A stretch of DNA of 64,000 nt, taken from NCBI GenBank assembly GCA_046348365.1, contig JAXMEL010000004.1:1-64000 (forward strand), written 5' to 3'. Both the position numbers and the translations under genes were made by a program. This DNA comes from JAEUPI01 sp046348365 (lineage in GTDB: Bacteria; Pseudomonadota; Gammaproteobacteria; Burkholderiales; Burkholderiaceae_C). The notes below the pieces were generated by a model. The model had not been told where the DNA came from, did not search any database, and worked only from the letters and a program-made list of their open reading frames with translations. Below are positions 50,766 to 60,054 of the stretch, one piece after another; positions within the stretch are counted from its first letter, which is position 1, and each line of letters opens with the position of its first letter.

Positions 50766-52444
50766 TGCACGCCCCCCGGAGCCACCGGCTCGGGAAAATC
50801 GAACCGCGGCAGCTCAAGCGAAGGATCACCCTCACGCAGCAGCAGGTCCGCCTGGTCGCGCAGCCACTCCATGACGAAGCCGCCTGCGGAGGCATTGTTG
50901 AAGCTCACAATCGACTCACCAAGGCCGAGGCGCTCAATGGGACTGTCTCCACCGCGCGCTGCGGCGTCGAGACGCAGCACTTCGGCTATGCGCCGAAGGT
51001 CGCTGACGAAGTCGAGCACCATCACCTTGTCCTTGCGTGGTGAAACCCGGAGTCCGCGACCCAACTGCTGCACGAAGATGCGCCGGGAATGCGTGACCCG
51101 CATGAACGCGATGAGGTCCACGTCGGGAACGTCGACGCCTTCATTGAAGAGATCGACGCTCGTCACCACGTCGAGGTCACTGCGCCGAAACGCGCTCATC
51201 AAGCGGTCTCGTTCACGCGGCGCCAAGTCACCGAAGATCGCTTCGGAGCGTAGGTCATAGCGGCGAAGCACCGCCGCCATGTGGCGCGCATGCACGGTTG
51301 TCGGACTGAATACGATCCCCGCGCGGCGTCCGTCATTGTCGAAGGCCTCGCGGATGATTCTCGCCGCCTCCTCGTCTCGCGTTGGGATGATGAGCCTTCG
51401 ATTGAGTTCTTGTAGCGAGTAGCGATGTTTGGACAGCTCTCTCACCACCTCCCAATCAACGTTGTCAGCAAGCAGGCGGTAGTCGACCTCGCTGAGAAAG
51501 CCCTTCCTCAGTCCCTCTTCGATTCCGATCTGGACGACCGCGGGGCCGAGCAAGCGGTCAATGTCGAAACCGTCTCCCCGCCAAGGGGTCGCCGTCGCGC
51601 CGCCGAGCATCGGCGGCGAAAGCGCATTGATTGCGTTGATGAACGTGTCTGATCCGACATGATGCGCTTCGTCTACCAGTACCAGACCGAAGCTCGGGAG
51701 GTCGTCGATGCGGCCTAGGACGCTCTGGATCGTCGCGAAGGTCACTCCTTCCCAGAAGCTGGGCACCTCGCCGCCTTCAAGTCGGTGCGTGGGGATCGAC
51801 TTGGGCAACTGCGACCAGAACGCGAAGCGGAGCTGGTCGACGATATCCCGTGTGTGCGCAAGCACGAGGACTCGCCCATCCTTCACACGCCCCTCGCGCA
51901 AAAGCTGGGCGACGGTCTCGGCCATCACCACCGTCTTGCCGAGGCCCGTCGCGAGCACAACCTGACCGCGACCGGACGACACGAGCGCGTCCCGAAACGA
52001 CTCCATCGCTTCGGCCTGGTAGGCTCGCAACTGTCGACGCGATTTCGCGTATTCCGGGGCGGCTTCGACGGCTCGCTGCAGCTTTGCAGGGCCGACGATG
52101 TCGATCTTGATACCCAGCTTCGCGTAGCGGTCGCGTTCCTCAAGGATGCCCTGTCCCGGATGTCTCGAACAAGCGACCATCATGCGATCGGCGCGATAGA
52201 ACTCGCCGGCCTCCACAACCTCGGCTACCGCCGCCCGCGGCGGAGGCGTGTTGGTGGTGTGCTTGGCCTGCACCACCCACAGTTCGCCTTGCTTGACGCC
52301 GAGCACGTCCGCTCCGCGATCGCCGCTTCCACCCACCACCCTCACGTCTTCGAAGCCATTGGCAAGGAGCATGCGGCCGATGTCACGTTCGAATGCGCGC
52401 CATGGCCCATCTAACAGCCTGCGCTCGTCGAGGAACGTGCCCAT
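50762..52444 (-). CDS. Mrr-type nuclease fused to an SF2 helicase
   Basis: A 560-residue protein. The N-terminal Mrr-like endonuclease domain (about 10-130) has the catalytic pattern GDRGADVLGVKQGELWVVQAKHT (D, then Q-x-K). The helicase domain has TGLGKTVVMAE (the first Gly of Walker A reads ATGLGKT) near 170, Walker B VLVDEAHH near 260, GATATPWRGDG, and the C-terminal VQQLGRGLRVSPRKDKVMVLDF motif VI. This is a restriction-type architecture that degrades foreign DNA with ATP. It is the second gene of an operon whose first gene is cut by the IS21 element. It starts directly at the stop of that gene. Confidence 0.88.
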   Translation of the reverse strand: MGTFLDERRLLDGPWRAFERDIGRMLLANGFEDVRVVGGSGDRGADVLGVKQGELWVVQAKHTTNTPPPRAAVAEVVEAGEFYRADRMMVACSRHPGQGILEERDRYAKLGIKIDIVGPAKLQRAVEAAPEYAKSRRQLRAYQAEAMESFRDALVSSGRGQVVLATGLGKTVVMAETVAQLLREGRVKDGRVLVLAHTRDIVDQLRFAFWSQLPKSIPTHRLEGGEVPSFWEGVTFATIQSVLGRIDDLPSFGLVLVDEAHHVGSDTFINAINALSPPMLGGATATPWRGDGFDIDRLLGPAVVQIGIEEGLRKGFLSEVDYRLLADNVDWEVVRELSKHRYSLQELNRRLIIPTRDEEAARIIREAFDNDGRRAGIVFSPTTVHARHMAAVLRRYDLRSEAIFGDLAPRERDRLMSAFRRSDLDVVTSVDLFNEGVDVPDVDLIAFMRVTHSRRIFVQQLGRGLRVSPRKDKVMVLDFVSDLRRIAEVLRLDAAARGGDSPIERLGLGESIVSFNNASAGGFVMEWLRDQADLLLREGDPSLELPRFDFPEPVAPGGVQ

Positions 52445-53621
52445 TCACGCGTCCTCGCGATCGGGCTGCAGCAGGCGAATCGAGATCACTGACCTGAGCA
52501 GCTCCTCGCGGCCCATTCGCTCCAGGTCGGACGGGTCAAGCTCGGCGATCCAGGCGGCGTCGGCAATTACGTTGGCCCTTCGCTCAACGATCCGGCGTCG
52601 TGCCAGGTCAGTCGACGCTCCGTCGCCGAAGTCGATCGTGGAATACGGGTCGTCCCAATGCCGGCCATCAAGAAACAGTTCTGGATGCGACTCAAAGAAC
52701 CCCTTCAGCCGCGCGCGGTCCATGAACTCCAGCAACCCGCCGTCGGCCGTCAGAACGGCAGGGTCAGTGATACCGCGCTTTGCCATGCGCCGAAGGACCG
52801 ACTGTTGATCCTCGATGGATAGCTCCGCAAACAACGCCGAGCCTGCTTCGCGGTCCCCGCCTCGTCGCACGGCCCGCGCCAGCTCCCCGAGCGCCTCGCC
52901 AGCGTCAGCGATGATCTGCCGAGGTTCAAGTTGGTCGTCTTTGCAGTACTTCGCGCGCAACTGCACCAGCGCCGTGCCGAAGTCGACGGGCGCGGCTCCG
53001 CCCGAAGTGAAATCGGCCGTGCGTCGCGCCAGTTCGTAGAGCAGCGCGTCCCTTGGAGTAAACGTCGCGGACCTGAACGCCGCGTGAGAGCGGTTGAAGA
53101 GGAAACGATAGCTGCGCAGCGATGCGACAGCCAGTTCCAGCACCCAGGGCCGTCCACTCAGCTCGGGATCGGCGGCGACACAGGCTTGTGCTTCCACCTG
53201 CCACTTGACCCCAGAAGCGTCGTACTCGCGCGTCAGCTCAGGTGCCGCTTCCCGAATTGCCGGCGGGGCCGGGGGCGGGGTTGGATCAGTGTCCGGGCCA
53301 GCGGTGTCCCCGTCGGGCTTTAGTGGAGCCCCGTCGCCCGCCGAATCGCCATCGTCGACCAAGCCGTCTGGAAGATCGTCGCCGCCGGCCTCCGGCTCCT
53401 CACGCAAATGACGCGCATCCTCGGCTTGGCAGAGCTCCCACCACTTCGAGTCGTCCTGATAGTCCGCCTTGCCTTCGTCGAACTGCTTCGCCATCTCGAT
53501 GGCACGGCCGTTCTCCTTCACCCGCAGCAGCCGCGCCCAGCCGACGCCGTTGCGGTGCCGCGGCGAGCTGCGGCGGAATGCCTGGTAAAGGACGTACAAC
53601 GGCGAGTGATTGGCCCCAAAT
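52445..53621 (-). pseudogene. Truncated defence-operon gene cut by IS21
   Basis: About 392 residues remain; the 5' part is replaced by the IS end, and the open frame that continues into the IS (to 53662) adds about 14 residues of IS-derived sequence. The native part starts FGANHSPLYVLYQAF and contains an acidic stretch (EAGGDDLPDGLVDDGDSAGDG) and a helical C-terminal half (MKRGITDPAVLTADGGLLEFMDRARLKGFFESHPELFLDG). No motif is recognised. It ends directly at the Mrr-helicase start, so it was its partner. A large ATPase N-terminal part may be lost; this cannot be decided here. Confidence 0.7.
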
Positions 53622-53671
53622 TGTCCGCGCCGACTGATTTTTGAGCCACCGTGCCGACTCAATATTGAGCC
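53622..53671. repeat. IS21 left end with two terminal motif copies
   Basis: Two copies of GCCGAC-N8-GAGCC, at 53629-53647 and 53653-53671, behind the terminal TGT. They match two inverted copies at the right end (56178-56196 and 56212-56230). These are the multiple transposase binding sites typical of IS21. Confidence 0.85.
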
Positions 53672-53815
53672 AGGGGCTGAAGCCGGCAGCGGGCTGCTCG
53701 GCTGTGGACAAGTGTAGGGGTTTGGCTCCTTTGGTCGTGGTTGTGGTGGCGATGGATGCGCGCGGCAAGACGCGAAGGGCGTAGCTCGAAGCGGCTTGCC
53801 GCGCGCCGCGCTCGA

Positions 53816-54616
53816 TCAGTCGGCAGCCGTCGCTGTTGCCTTGGTCTTGCGGGTGGCCTCGCGCGCCTTCACGCGCTTGCCCGCCTCGGTGCTCGATCGT
53901 TTAAAGCGGATCGACTCGTTGCCCGTCTCCACGATGTGGCAGTGGTGCGTGAGCCGATCGAGCAGCGCCGTGGTCATCTTCGCGTCACCGAATACCGTGG
54001 ACCATTCGGCGAAGTCCAGGTTGGTGGTGACCATCACACTGGTGTGCTCGTAGAGCTTCGAGAGCAGATGGAACAGCAGCGCCCCGCCGGCCTGGCTGAA
54101 CGGCAGGTACCCCAGCTCGTCGAGGACCACCAGATCCAGCCGCAGCAGCGTGCTGGCGATGCGCCCGGCCTTGCCCTGCACCTTCTCCTGCTCCAGCGCG
54201 TTGACCAGGTCCACCGTGCTGAAGAAGCGCACCCGCTTGCCGTGGCGCGTGATCGCCTCGATGCCTATCGAACTGGCCAGATGCGTCTTGCCCGTGCCCG
54301 GCCCGCCGACGAACACCACGTTGTGCGCGGGCTCGACGAACTCGGCACTTGCGAGCTTCATGACCAGCGCGCGATCCACCGGCGAGACCTCGAAGTCGAA
54401 GCCCGCCAGATCGCGGTGCACCGGGAACTTCGCGGCGTGCAGTTGGTAGCTTACCGAGCGCATCACCCGGTCGCTGGCCTCGGCAGTCAACAAGTGTTCG
54501 AGCAACCAGCGCGCGCTGTCGGTACCGGCGTTCTTGCCTTGGTCGAGCAGCTCGCTCCAGGCGAGCGCCATGCCGTGCAGACGCAATTGCTTGAGCTCGG
54601 CGATGAGATCACGCAT
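53816..54616 (-). CDS. istB: IS21 helper ATPase IstB
   Basis: A 266-residue AAA+ ATPase that works with IstA in target-site choice. Walker A is VFVGGPGTGKTHLASSIG near 100, Walker B LDLVVLDELGYLPF near 165, and sensor VMVTTNLDFAEW. The tail is Lys/Thr-rich (EAGKRVKAREATRKTKATATAAD), as in many IstB proteins. It overlaps the istA stop by 8 bases, the usual IS21 order, and looks intact. Confidence 0.95.
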   Translation of the reverse strand: MRDLIAELKQLRLHGMALAWSELLDQGKNAGTDSARWLLEHLLTAEASDRVMRSVSYQLHAAKFPVHRDLAGFDFEVSPVDRALVMKLASAEFVEPAHNVVFVGGPGTGKTHLASSIGIEAITRHGKRVRFFSTVDLVNALEQEKVQGKAGRIASTLLRLDLVVLDELGYLPFSQAGGALLFHLLSKLYEHTSVMVTTNLDFAEWSTVFGDAKMTTALLDRLTHHCHIVETGNESIRFKRSSTEAGKRVKAREATRKTKATATAAD

Positions 54617-56120
54617 GGCCGGTCTCCTCCTGCGTCGTGCGAAGTGCGTCGTAGCGCGCCGTGTCGGCCAGCGGCGGCGTCTTGGCGCGCAGCGCCGTGG
54701 CCGCCGTCTGCGGCACCGGCGCCGCGTTCAGCCGCGCCAGCACGTTGAGCACGTGCTCGGCACTCACACGCCCCGATGGCGGCGCGGCCTCCAGCGCCAA
54801 CTCCACCGCCACCAGCACCGCATCGAGCCCAGCGGCCGGCACCAACGCCAAGACCTTGGCCATCAAGCGATCGCCGCCGTCCTCGCGCAGCAGCACCCGG
54901 CGCAGCCTCTGCAGCGGCTCGGGCAGGTCGGCGAACGGCGCACCGTTGCGCAACGCGCCGGGCTTGCGCTGTAGCAGCGGCACGTAGTGCTGCCAGTCGT
55001 AGGCCGTCTTGCCCCGATCGGCCAGCCGCTCGTGCTCGGCCGTGACGGCCTGATCGAAGACGATGGTCAGCCGGTTCGGGTACAGCCGCGTGGACACCGT
55101 TTGCCCCGCCAGCTCGCACGGCACCGAGTAGCGGTTGCCTGCCACCGACACCAGGCAAGTGCTCGACACCCGGGCCAGCTTGTGCACGTAGCCGTCGAAT
55201 GGCGCGTGCACCTGTAGCAGGTGTTCGCGCTCGAGCTCGAGCATCTCGGCCACCGTGAAGCGTTGCTGCTCGGGGTGGCGCAACTCGCTCCACAGCTGCC
55301 GGCAGCGCTCGCCCAGCCACGCGTTGAGTTCGGCGAAGCTGCCCCAGCGCCGCTCGAGCACCTCCTGCCAGATGCGACGGCGGCTGTCCTGCACGTTCTT
55401 CTCGACAACCCCCTTCTCCCAGCCGGCGGCGACGTTGCAGAACTCGGCGTCCACCAGGTAGTGCGCGCACATGGCGCTGAAGCGCGCGTTGACCTCGCGG
55501 CCCTTGCCCTTCTTGACCTTGTCAACGGCTGTCTTCATGTTGTCGTAGATGCCGCGCCGGGCGACGCCGCCCAGCGCAGCGAAGCCGCGGTTGTGCGCGT
55601 CGAACAGCATCTCGTGGCCCTGGCTCGGGTAGGCCACCAGCCAGAACGCGCGGCTGGCGCACAGCTTCATGTGCGCGACCTGCGCTCGGTAGTAGATGCC
55701 ACCCACGACCAGGCCTTCTTCGCTCCAGTCGAACTGGTAGGCCTCGCCGAGTTCGAAGGCCAGCGGCACGAAGGCATTGGACGCCGCGGCGCCCGCATTG
55801 GTGCGCCAGCGGCGGATATGGTCGGTCACGCGGGTGTAACCACCTTCGTAGCCCTGAGACTTGAGCTGAGCATACAGCGCCTTGGCGGTGCGGCGTTCAT
55901 GCCGGGGCCGCTTCGCATCGGCAGCCAGCGCCTGCTGCAACGCCTCCACGAACGGCGCCAGCTTGTTCGGCCGGCCCGCGCGCCGGTACTTCGGCTCGAC
56001 CAGCTCGCCGTGAAGCCACTTCGACACCGTGTTGCGCGACAGGCCCGTGATGCGCGATATCTCGCGCTCGCTCTTCTTCTCGCGGCGGTGTAGCCGTCGT
56101 ATCCATCCGATCTGATCCAT
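54609..56120 (-). CDS. istA: IS21 transposase IstA
   Basis: About 503 residues. The N-terminal helix-turn-helix (REISRITGLSRNTVSKWLHGELVEPKYRR) is followed by the DDE integrase core with FELGEAYQFDWSEEGLVV (first Asp), GIYDNMKTAVDKV (second Asp) and GWEKGVVEKNVQ (Glu), and a C-terminal domain with SVAGNRYSVP. The ATG at 56120 has AGGAG upstream; a start at 56150 would add ten unlikely residues. The gene is intact, so the IS could still move. Confidence 0.95.
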   Translation of the reverse strand: MDQIGWIRRLHRREKKSEREISRITGLSRNTVSKWLHGELVEPKYRRAGRPNKLAPFVEALQQALAADAKRPRHERRTAKALYAQLKSQGYEGGYTRVTDHIRRWRTNAGAAASNAFVPLAFELGEAYQFDWSEEGLVVGGIYYRAQVAHMKLCASRAFWLVAYPSQGHEMLFDAHNRGFAALGGVARRGIYDNMKTAVDKVKKGKGREVNARFSAMCAHYLVDAEFCNVAAGWEKGVVEKNVQDSRRRIWQEVLERRWGSFAELNAWLGERCRQLWSELRHPEQQRFTVAEMLELEREHLLQVHAPFDGYVHKLARVSSTCLVSVAGNRYSVPCELAGQTVSTRLYPNRLTIVFDQAVTAEHERLADRGKTAYDWQHYVPLLQRKPGALRNGAPFADLPEPLQRLRRVLLREDGGDRLMAKVLALVPAAGLDAVLVAVELALEAAPPSGRVSAEHVLNVLARLNAAPVPQTAATALRAKTPPLADTARYDALRTTQEETGHA

Positions 56121-56177
56121 GGTGATCACTCCTGGCTCCCCGCTGCACAAAAATGCAGCAGGGTAGGTTGTTCACCT

Positions 56178-56237
56178 GGCTCAGTTTTAAGTCGGCACGA
56201 ACCTCAGATGTGGCTCAGTTTTCGGTCGGCGGCAACA
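56178..56237. repeat. IS21 right end with two terminal motif copies
   Basis: Inverted copies of the left-end motif at 56178-56196 and 56212-56230, ending ACA at 56237, directly beside the broken virB10 frame. Confidence 0.85.
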
Positions 56238-57578
56238 GCCCTGGTTCTGATAGATCAGCGGCGGGATGTTGATGGTGCTCTCCAGCACCTTCTCGGCGAG
56301 CTTGCTGGTGTTGGCCGTCGTCGAGGGCAGCACGATCGTGTCGGCCTGCGTGTCGCTGGCCTGGTTCTGGATGATCAGCTTGACTGAGTCGTCGATCAGC
56401 GACAGCAGCATCGCTGCGCCGATGCGTTCGCCCCAGCGGTTGTCGACGTAGCCGTCGATGCCGGACTCGCCGAGCTGGCCGGTGCCGGGCGACTCGATGT
56501 CCACCGTCACGCCGTGGGGCGTTCGGATGCGCGTCCAGAGCACGGGAATACGCACGGTGCCGGGCCGCACCGACGCGATGCGGTACTCGCCGTCGAGGTG
56601 CGAGCCGCGCTCGATCAGCAGCACGCGACCGTCGTCGCTGTAGACGTTGCGCTGCACCTGGCAGCCCACGAGGCCGGAGACAGCGCTGATGACCTTGGTC
56701 TTGAGGGCGCAGGTGAAGGCGGTGCCCTTGGGCAGCGTGAGGCTGCGGTTGCCCAGCATGCTTGCCGCGACGCGCGGCGTGGCCGAGCCCTGCAGCTGGC
56801 CTCCGAACAGGCCGGCGCCGGGGAGTGCGGGTCCGCCGGGCGCGGCACTCGTTGGGGTCGCGCCGCTCGGGGGGCCTCCGAGGAGCGCCCCCGTCGGAAC
56901 CTGCCCGGTGGCTTGTCCTGTCGCGAGCGCCGTGCTGCGTGTCAGCGTGTCGAGCAGGCCCTGCAACTGCCGCTGGTAGCCCTGAAGGTTACGTGCGGTG
57001 TTGGCGATCGGGTCGTTCGGGTCGATCTCACGTGGCTCGGCACCAGTTGCCGCGACCTGCTCGCCGGCCCGCGAAGGCAGCATCGGCGTCGCGCCGGGTG
57101 GCGTGGGGCGCGTCGTCACCAGCAGCACGGGTGCGTCTTCCGGAGGGACCACCTTGGTGTTCCCCCCGCCGGGGGCACCCGCTCCGGTGCGCCGCACACC
57201 GATCGGCTCGGCCAGTTCATCGGCCGTGGGCACGATTGCCGGGATGCGTGGTCCACCGGCGGCCGGCATGCTGGCGGCCGCCATGGCGATCCCCGGCATC
57301 TCGAGCCGGCGCGGCTCGGCCGTGGCCGCGGTCGGCCGGTCGCTGACGCGCTTGGACTCCTCGTCGGGCTTCTTGCCGCTGGCCGCGAACTTCTGGATCG
57401 TGAAGGCGGCGATGACGATCAGCGTCAGCACGAACAGGCCGAGGGCCAGCAGGCCTTTCTTCGAGACGGCCAGGCGCTGGCGCTCGGCGACGTTCGGGAT
57501 CCCCGCTTCGCCGGGGAGGGGCGCGATGCTGTTCGGGTCTTCGTCGGGTCTGTTTTCGGCACGTACGACATCGTTCAT
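56187..57578 (-). pseudogene. virB10: Second-copy VirB10 with its C terminus cut by IS21
   Basis: About 463 residues, the same layout as the copy at 34094-35548 (membrane helix KGLLALGLFVLTLIVIAAFTI, Pro linker, barrel domain LTLPKGTAFTCALKTKVIS). After PPLIYQNQG the frame enters the IS and adds 16 foreign residues before a stop at 56187. The first copy has a further 32 residues there, ending in the barrel strand with RDVDFSSVYELRP. The loss probably disables the barrel. virB11 and virD4 are absent on this side. Confidence 0.85.
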
Positions 57579-58525
57579 GGCGCCACCTCGCTGCGTTGTT
57601 CGCCGGGCGGCTGCCGAGCTGACGTGCTGTCGGCCTTGAGCGCGCGCCGCACGCCCGGCACGGTGGCGCCGCGCTCCGGGGGCACACCATCTAGATCGAA
57701 GGCGTCGTTCCAGACAGCGACGACGGCCGAGCCGGCGCGCAGCATCAATCGCCGGCTGACGCGGTCGACAACGAGCAGGTCGTCTTCCATGCGCGCGTTG
57801 ACGAGCGTCTCGCTGCCGTCGCCCAGGACGTGAAAGACCGCCGGCACTTCACGGTTGCCGGGGAAACGCAGATAGGTGAAGCGGCCGTCGTCGAAGATCA
57901 GCGCGGGCACGATGTCCTCCGACGCGTCGCCTTGCGCAATGGAATAGCTGCTGTTGAGCACCTGCGGCTTGGACTGCAGCCGCTCTGTGACGATCTGCGG
58001 CGGCGTCGGAGCAGCAGAGACGGGCGGGAGCACAGCAAGCGGGGCCAGGAGCGCAGGTGGCAAGCCGTCGCGCGAGGTGTGCCGCGCCGGCGCCGCAGCC
58101 CGCGTCAGCGGCGCCTTGACGACCAGGCGATACACCGGCGGTTTCGGGTCGCCGTCGGTGAGCACGACAAACCTGAAGGAGTGCGATCGGCGATCGGTGA
58201 CAACCGCGACCGTGTTCGCGGCGCTGGCTGCACTCTTCGGCTTGACGAAGAGGTTGCGCCCGCCTGACTGGGCGGCGATGCACCAGGCCGCTTCGGCCTT
58301 CGCACAGTCGCCCCCGAGGCCCGAGGCGACTTCCGCGATGGTCTCGTCGGCATCGAGCATCACCAGCGTGACGACGCCGCGCTTGACCGGGACGGTGACC
58401 ACCGCCTTCGGGTCGTAGATGACTTCGCGCAGGCGCGGGTCGTTGGTCTGGCCCGCGATTGGTACCTGCGCCGACGCAAGCGTCGAGAACGCACAGAGCA
58501 CCGCGACCGCGCCGGCCGACTTCAT
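57575..58525 (-). CDS. virB9: Second-copy VirB9
   Basis: A 316-residue VirB9 homologue with signal peptide (VAVLCAFSTLASAQ), DPRLREVIYDPKAVVTVPVKRGVVTLVMLDADETI, GLGGDCAKAEAAWCIAA and the C-terminal FDDGRFTYLRFPGNREVPAVFHV. The sequence is close to the first copy but the Pro linker differs, so the copies diverged long ago or came from different elements. Overlaps virB10 and virB8 by 4 bases, as in the first operon. It appears intact. Confidence 0.92.
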   Translation of the reverse strand: MKSAGAVAVLCAFSTLASAQVPIAGQTNDPRLREVIYDPKAVVTVPVKRGVVTLVMLDADETIAEVASGLGGDCAKAEAAWCIAAQSGGRNLFVKPKSAASAANTVAVVTDRRSHSFRFVVLTDGDPKPPVYRLVVKAPLTRAAAPARHTSRDGLPPALLAPLAVLPPVSAAPTPPQIVTERLQSKPQVLNSSYSIAQGDASEDIVPALIFDDGRFTYLRFPGNREVPAVFHVLGDGSETLVNARMEDDLLVVDRVSRRLMLRAGSAVVAVWNDAFDLDGVPPERGATVPGVRRALKADSTSARQPPGEQRSEVAP

Positions 58526-59310
58526 GGCTTCGCTCCCGGCGAAGCCGTATTGATCTCGGGGTCGGACCGGTACGCCACCACGACAAAGCCGAACGGGTTC
58601 TCGAGCCGGTCCTTCTCCTTCGCCAGCACCTTGGGCTGGTACTGGTACACGACGCTCGCGACATGGCGCGTCGTGACCTCAGGCAGGTTGCGGTCCACCA
58701 GCCGGACGACCTTGTCGTAGGTGACCTGCGCCTCGCCCTTGTTGCCTGCGCGGCCGGCCGCGGACAGGCGCACGCCGACGATCTGGATGCGCCAGTCCTC
58801 GCCGGCGCCGAGCTTCTTCTGCAGCGCCGCGTCGCCCTCGAACTGGCGGTTGTAGTCGCCGAAGACCGCCGGCACCGCCATGCGCGCGACCTGGTCGAAG
58901 TCGCGCTGTAGGAACATCCAGCTGTAGCCCTCGCGGGCACGGACGAAGGTGGCGAGGTTGTGCTTGTCGAGCGCCTCCATCGGCGGGATGGTCTCGACGT
59001 TCAGTCGCTGCTGGATCGTCGCCTCGCCGGTGACCCGATCGACGACGATCGGAATCTCGACGACGCGGCGCAGCGGGCCCTGAACGAAGACGGCGGCGAT
59101 GCCGATAAGTCCCAGCACCATGCCGGCGATGGCGACCCACCAGGCACGGCGCTCGGAGCGTTCGAGCATCAGCGCTCGGTCGAGCTCCCAGGAGCGGTTG
59201 GCGGCGAACTCGGCGTCGGGTCCATCGCCCCGCGTGAACTCGCGATGAAGGGCGCCGGGCAATGCTGCGGCTCCGGCCGGCTTGCCGCCGGCCGTCAGGA
59301 CGGCACTCAT
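58522..59310 (-). CDS. virB8: Second-copy VirB8
   Basis: A 262-residue VirB8 homologue: membrane helix AWWVAIAGMVLGLIGIAAVFV and periplasmic domain (VETIPPMEALDKHNLATFVRAREGYSWMFLQRDFDQVARMA). Nearly the same as the first copy in that domain; the N-terminal cytosolic tail differs more. Intact. Confidence 0.92.
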   Translation of the reverse strand: MSAVLTAGGKPAGAAALPGALHREFTRGDGPDAEFAANRSWELDRALMLERSERRAWWVAIAGMVLGLIGIAAVFVQGPLRRVVEIPIVVDRVTGEATIQQRLNVETIPPMEALDKHNLATFVRAREGYSWMFLQRDFDQVARMAVPAVFGDYNRQFEGDAALQKKLGAGEDWRIQIVGVRLSAAGRAGNKGEAQVTYDKVVRLVDRNLPEVTTRHVASVVYQYQPKVLAKEKDRLENPFGFVVVAYRSDPEINTASPGAKP

Positions 59311-59321
59311 GGGCTACTCCG

Positions 59322-60029
59322 CTACGGCAGGTAGTCGGCGACCTTGCCGGTGCGACCGAGCATCTGGTACTGGCGCTCGCGGTCGCGCGAGCGGGCGATG
59401 CGCTCTTCGCTGTCGGCCATGCCCTGCAGCATCTGCACCTGCGAGACCTCGTGCGCGAGCAGCGCGTTCTCGGCGCCGATGCGGGCCTGGATCTCCTGCA
59501 CCGCCTTCTGGTCGGCAGTGGCGTTGATCTGGCTCATCAGCGAGTTGATCTGCGACAGGCGGCCGGCGGCGGACTTCATCGCGTCCTGCAGCAGGCCCTT
59601 GGTCTGGTACGGCGCGGCCAGCGCGGCCTGGCAGCGCGTGCGCTCGGCGCCGGCCAGGTCCATGCAGTTGTAGACCATGCCCGCGTCGCGCAGCGCCTTC
59701 GAAGTGCCGGTCAGCCCGGAGTAGCCGCCGGTGTTGACCGCGTTGACGAAGGTGTACGCCTCAGCCGGCACGTAGTTGCGCAGCATCGGGTTGTTGAACA
59801 CCTGGCCCAGGTTGCGGAAGCCGTTGATGCTGTTGAGCTGGTCCTGCAGCTGAGTGATCTGCTGCACCTGGTTCTGGATCTCGGTGATGTCGTTGAGAAC
59901 CTGCTGGATGGTCTGGATCAGGTTGGCAACGTCGATCACCGGGATGCCCGCCGCACGCGCGGGCGTGGTGCCGAGCGCGGCGGCCGTGATGCAGGCTGCC
60001 GCGGCGAGCTTGTGGAGACGAAGGCGCAT
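59322..60029 (-). CDS. virB5: Second-copy VirB5
   Basis: A 235-residue VirB5 homologue with signal peptide (LAAAACITAAALGTTPARAAG) and the helical body IPVIDVANLIQTIQQVLNDITEIQNQVQQITQLQDQLNSINGFRNLGQVF. About 80 percent alike to the first copy by eye, with the differences concentrated in the signal peptide. The order virB6-virB5 is the same as in the first operon. Intact. Confidence 0.9.
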   Translation of the reverse strand: MRLRLHKLAAAACITAAALGTTPARAAGIPVIDVANLIQTIQQVLNDITEIQNQVQQITQLQDQLNSINGFRNLGQVFNNPMLRNYVPAEAYTFVNAVNTGGYSGLTGTSKALRDAGMVYNCMDLAGAERTRCQAALAAPYQTKGLLQDAMKSAAGRLSQINSLMSQINATADQKAVQEIQARIGAENALLAHEVSQVQMLQGMADSEERIARSRDRERQYQMLGRTGKVADYLP

Positions 60030-60054
60030 GTCGGTTCTCCTTGTCGGTTGAGGT

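Larger units (their letters stand above)
53622..56237 (-). mobile_element. IS21-family insertion sequence (istA-istB)
   Basis: A 2616-base element. Both ends begin TGT and match in 18 of 26 positions as inverted repeats. Each end has a second copy of a GCCGAC-N8-GAGCC motif inside, as usual in IS21. It carries the transposase genes istA and istB. The flanks are different genes (a truncated defence gene on the left, virB10 on the right) and no 4-8 base target duplication is seen. It therefore sits at a rearrangement junction. Confidence 0.9.

Noticed and set aside
53610..53630. Search for an IS21 target duplication
   Set aside because: The bases before the left end and after the right end do not match over any 4-8 base length.
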